Part shown: one piece after another, positions 6,061 to 7,506 of the stretch
Layout of the letters: each line of letters begins with the position of its first letter
Numbering within the stretch: position 1 is the first letter of the stretch
Source of the DNA: an uncultured Lachnospiraceae bacterium
Lineage (GTDB): Bacteria; Bacillota; Clostridia; Lachnospirales; Lachnospiraceae
DNA length: 7,506 nt
NCBI GenBank assembly: GCA_947651335.1
Contig: CANSYV010000059.1
Span: forward strand, 1-7,506
Reading direction: 5' to 3'
Translations under genes and position numbers: made by a program
Notes under the pieces: model-generated
Databases searched by the model: none
What the model was told of the DNA's origin: nothing
The model's input: only the letters and a program-made list of their open reading frames with translations

Positions 6061-6597
6061 ATGAAATATGATAAGATTCCGTTAGAGACCCTTACTTCCG
6101 GGAAAAAGAAGATAGGAAGATTTACAATCGTGTCAGATCAGGTAAAAGTAAATGGGAAGATTTGTCCCTATGATTATCTGGAAATGCAGGAAGGTGTGTG
6201 CATTCTTCCCATTCACAACGGAAATGTTGTTACTCTAAAAGAATATCGTTATCCAATAAAGGCATGGCAGATAGAACTTCCCGGTGGTCTGATTGATTCG
6301 GGAGAACTTCCAATAGAAGCGGCGGAGAGAGAACTTTTGGAAGAGACGGGATATTTTGCGGAAAAGCTGATAGATCTTGGATCTTTTTATCCATCATTTG
6401 GTTCTACAAATGAGAAAATCTATTTGTTTGCAGCCATTTGCGGGAAATGCACCAGCAAATGCCTGGATGAAGCCGAGGTTCTAAATGTTGAAGAAATCTC
6501 ATTAGAAAAATTTCAAAAGAGTGTGGCATCCGGGGAATTTATGCATGGGGCAGGGCTGGCAGCGTGGGCAAAATACAGCTCATTAGAGCACGTCTGA
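6061..6597 (+). CDS. Nudix hydrolase, ADP-ribose pyrophosphatase / NudK-like
   Basis: This is a cytoplasmic metal-dependent hydrolase that splits a nucleoside diphosphate linked to another group. The 178-residue protein has a perfect Nudix box at residues 76-98: G-x5-E82-x7-R90-E-L-L-E94-E95-T-G-Y. This is preceded by the GVCILPIHNGNVVTLKEYRY strand region and IELPGG. About 14 residues after the box, YPSFGSTNEKIYLFAA resembles the proline-containing segment typical of ADP-ribose pyrophosphatases and the related GDP-mannose hydrolases. The gene starts 40 bases after the isomerase-kinase stop on the same strand, so cotranscription is likely. ADP-ribose is the default family substrate. The setting next to mannose 1-phosphate metabolism makes a nucleotide sugar such as GDP-mannose a reasonable alternative, which the motif alone cannot settle. 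Confidence 0.88.
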   Translation: MKYDKIPLETLTSGKKKIGRFTIVSDQVKVNGKICPYDYLEMQEGVCILPIHNGNVVTLKEYRYPIKAWQIELPGGLIDSGELPIEAAERELLEETGYFAEKLIDLGSFYPSFGSTNEKIYLFAAICGKCTSKCLDEAEVLNVEEISLEKFQKSVASGEFMHGAGLAAWAKYSSLEHV

Positions 6598-6644
6598 AAA
6601 AATCATTCACGCCGCCCGCACGCCCCGCTTTGCGGGGGAGCGGC
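6597..6644 (-). terminator. GC-rich hairpin between convergent genes, possible terminator
   Basis: An inner stem CCCCGC (6623-6628) / GCGGGG (6632-6637) and an outer stem GCCGC (6611-6615) / GCGGC (6640-6644) form an interrupted hairpin. It lies just past the MFS stop codon at 6648-6650. Read on the minus strand, it is followed after 8 bases by six T residues (6602-6597) that overlap the Nudix stop codon. The gap before the T tract is longer than ideal. On the plus strand no T tract follows, so termination of the enzyme cluster here is uncertain. Confidence 0.45.
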
Positions 6645-6647
6645 CCC

Positions 6648-7506
6648 TTATTCCGTGGAAAATCTTTTGAAAATATTTCTGGCGCTTACAGCGATGAGCA
6701 GGGACGCGGTTCCGGAAAACAGAACAACAGCGTATTCAAATCCTGGACAGGCTTCAAACAAAACCCCATACAGTGCATTGCCCAGAGGCTGTGCGCACAT
6801 GGAAAAGGTAAGGATGACAGCAATCACCTTTCCAATCAGGTTCTGGGGAGTTTCTGTCTGGATAAAAGACATCATCTGAACACTGAAAGTGGTGGAAAAC
6901 ACCATAATGATGAAACAGCACAATGTTATGACAAAATAGTTCACCATCCCGGAAGAAAACAAAATCAGCGATGCACCCATGGGAAATACACATAAAGCGC
7001 ACGCGATAATCAGGTTTCCCGATTTTTCAATGGACAGTTTTCTGGAAAAGATGCCCGCGCCAATCCCCCCAGCCAATCCCCCCGCGGCCAGAGCCCCCTG
7101 GGAGAATCCATAAAGCCGGTTGGCCTGGGCAGCGCCCAAATCCAATACCTCTGTCACCAGATAAGGCAGTGCCACCACAATCATGGCTGACAAAAATAAA
7201 TTAATTCCGCAGACAATCAACACCGCCTGTCCAATCACAGGCCTGTCTTTTCTGACAAAGTGCAGGCTCTCAGAAAAGTCGCTCCCGGCCATTTTCCAGA
7301 TACTGCCGTTTGAAGTCTGTTTTTGGAAGGGGATTTTGATAAAAAGCTCCATAACCGCTGACAGAAAAAAGCAGGCAATGCAGACCCACAATACAGGTTC
7401 CAGACCATAGGCGCTATACAAAATGCCTCCCAGAACAGGCCCCGTCAGAGAGGAAAAAGACCCAACTGCTGATATTGACGGTGCTGACGCATGCCGTAAG
7501 GTATGT
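6648..7506 (-). CDS. MFS transporter, C-terminal part (gene runs off the window)
   Basis: This integral membrane transporter of the major facilitator superfamily resembles the macrolide-efflux/MefA-type branch. The open frame continues to the window edge without a start; upstream of the internal TTG at 7419-7421 it still reads family-like sequence including TGPVLGGILYS. About 285 C-terminal residues are visible. Several hydrophobic segments can be picked out, for example around AVLIVCGINLFLSAMIVVAL, LIIACALCVFPMGASLIL, YFVITLCCFIIMVFSTTF, VIAVILTFSMCAQPLGNAL and YAVVLFSGTASLLIAV. A charged cytoplasmic loop (IKIPFQKQ to FVRKDRP) precedes the second half. The substrate is unknown. It is transcribed toward the mannoside cluster and is unlikely to be its importer, because this branch usually exports drugs and orientation separates it from the operon. 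Confidence 0.85.
   Translation of the reverse strand, partial: HTLRHASAPSISAVGSFSSLTGPVLGGILYSAYGLEPVLWVCIACFFLSAVMELFIKIPFQKQTSNGSIWKMAGSDFSESLHFVRKDRPVIGQAVLIVCGINLFLSAMIVVALPYLVTEVLDLGAAQANRLYGFSQGALAAGGLAGGIGAGIFSRKLSIEKSGNLIIACALCVFPMGASLILFSSGMVNYFVITLCCFIIMVFSTTFSVQMMSFIQTETPQNLIGKVIAVILTFSMCAQPLGNALYGVLFEACPGFEYAVVLFSGTASLLIAVSARNIFKRFSTE

Noticed and set aside
6564..6995. 143-codon plus-strand frame after the Nudix gene
   Set aside because: It overlaps the Nudix 3' end and runs antisense to the MFS gene. The composition is low-complexity and polar, as expected for a shadow of membrane-protein DNA.
1..7506. CRISPR array, tRNA or rRNA genes, insertion sequences or phage genes
   Set aside because: No regularly spaced repeats, cloverleaf-like segments, ribosomal RNA sequence, transposase motifs or terminal inverted repeats were found on either strand.

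Overview
The window looks like the chromosome of a gut-type Lachnospiraceae or related clostridial Firmicute. The reasons are moderate GC with purine-rich coding strands, strong AGGAGG-like ribosome binding sites, AT-rich intergenic regions, and protein families typical of that group. This placement is inference from style and gene content; no taxonomic marker is present.

Layout: (1) Positions 1-157 hold a decayed 3' end of a cytidylate-kinase-like gene, followed by a strong intrinsic terminator (183-216). (2) A near-consensus promoter (308-336) drives a LacI-family regulator (396-1406), which ends at its own terminator (1414-1445). (3) A roughly 360-base AT-rich control region (1446-1807) carries a candidate promoter, a candidate operator shared with the lacI promoter, and a short ORF with an excellent ribosome binding site that may be a leader peptide or a frameshifted remnant. 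(4) A co-directional cluster follows: cellobiose/mannobiose 2-epimerase (1808-2980), GH130 mannosylglucose phosphorylase (2970-4067, overlapping by 11 bases), a single polypeptide fusing mannose-6-phosphate isomerase to a ROK sugar kinase (4167-6020), and a Nudix hydrolase (6061-6597). (5) On the opposite strand, converging on the cluster, lies the C-terminal part of an MFS transporter (6648 to the window end).

How the genes fit together: this is the intracellular phosphorolytic route for beta-1,4-mannobiose. The epimerase converts mannobiose to mannosylglucose, and the GH130 enzyme phosphorolyses that to mannose 1-phosphate plus glucose. The ROK domain can phosphorylate the free hexose. The isomerase domain returns mannose 6-phosphate to fructose 6-phosphate. 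The phosphomannomutase, mannanase and sugar importer needed to complete the route are not in this window. The LacI regulator upstream is the likely local sensor.

The most notable item is the isomerase-kinase fusion, whose kinase half has an altered phosphate-binding loop (His and Ser where Asp and Gly are usual). The Nudix enzyme may belong to mannose metabolism (for example GDP-mannose turnover) or may be a general ADP-ribose pyrophosphatase. I see no CRISPR array, tRNA, rRNA, insertion sequence or phage gene, and nothing I would call a wholly new system.
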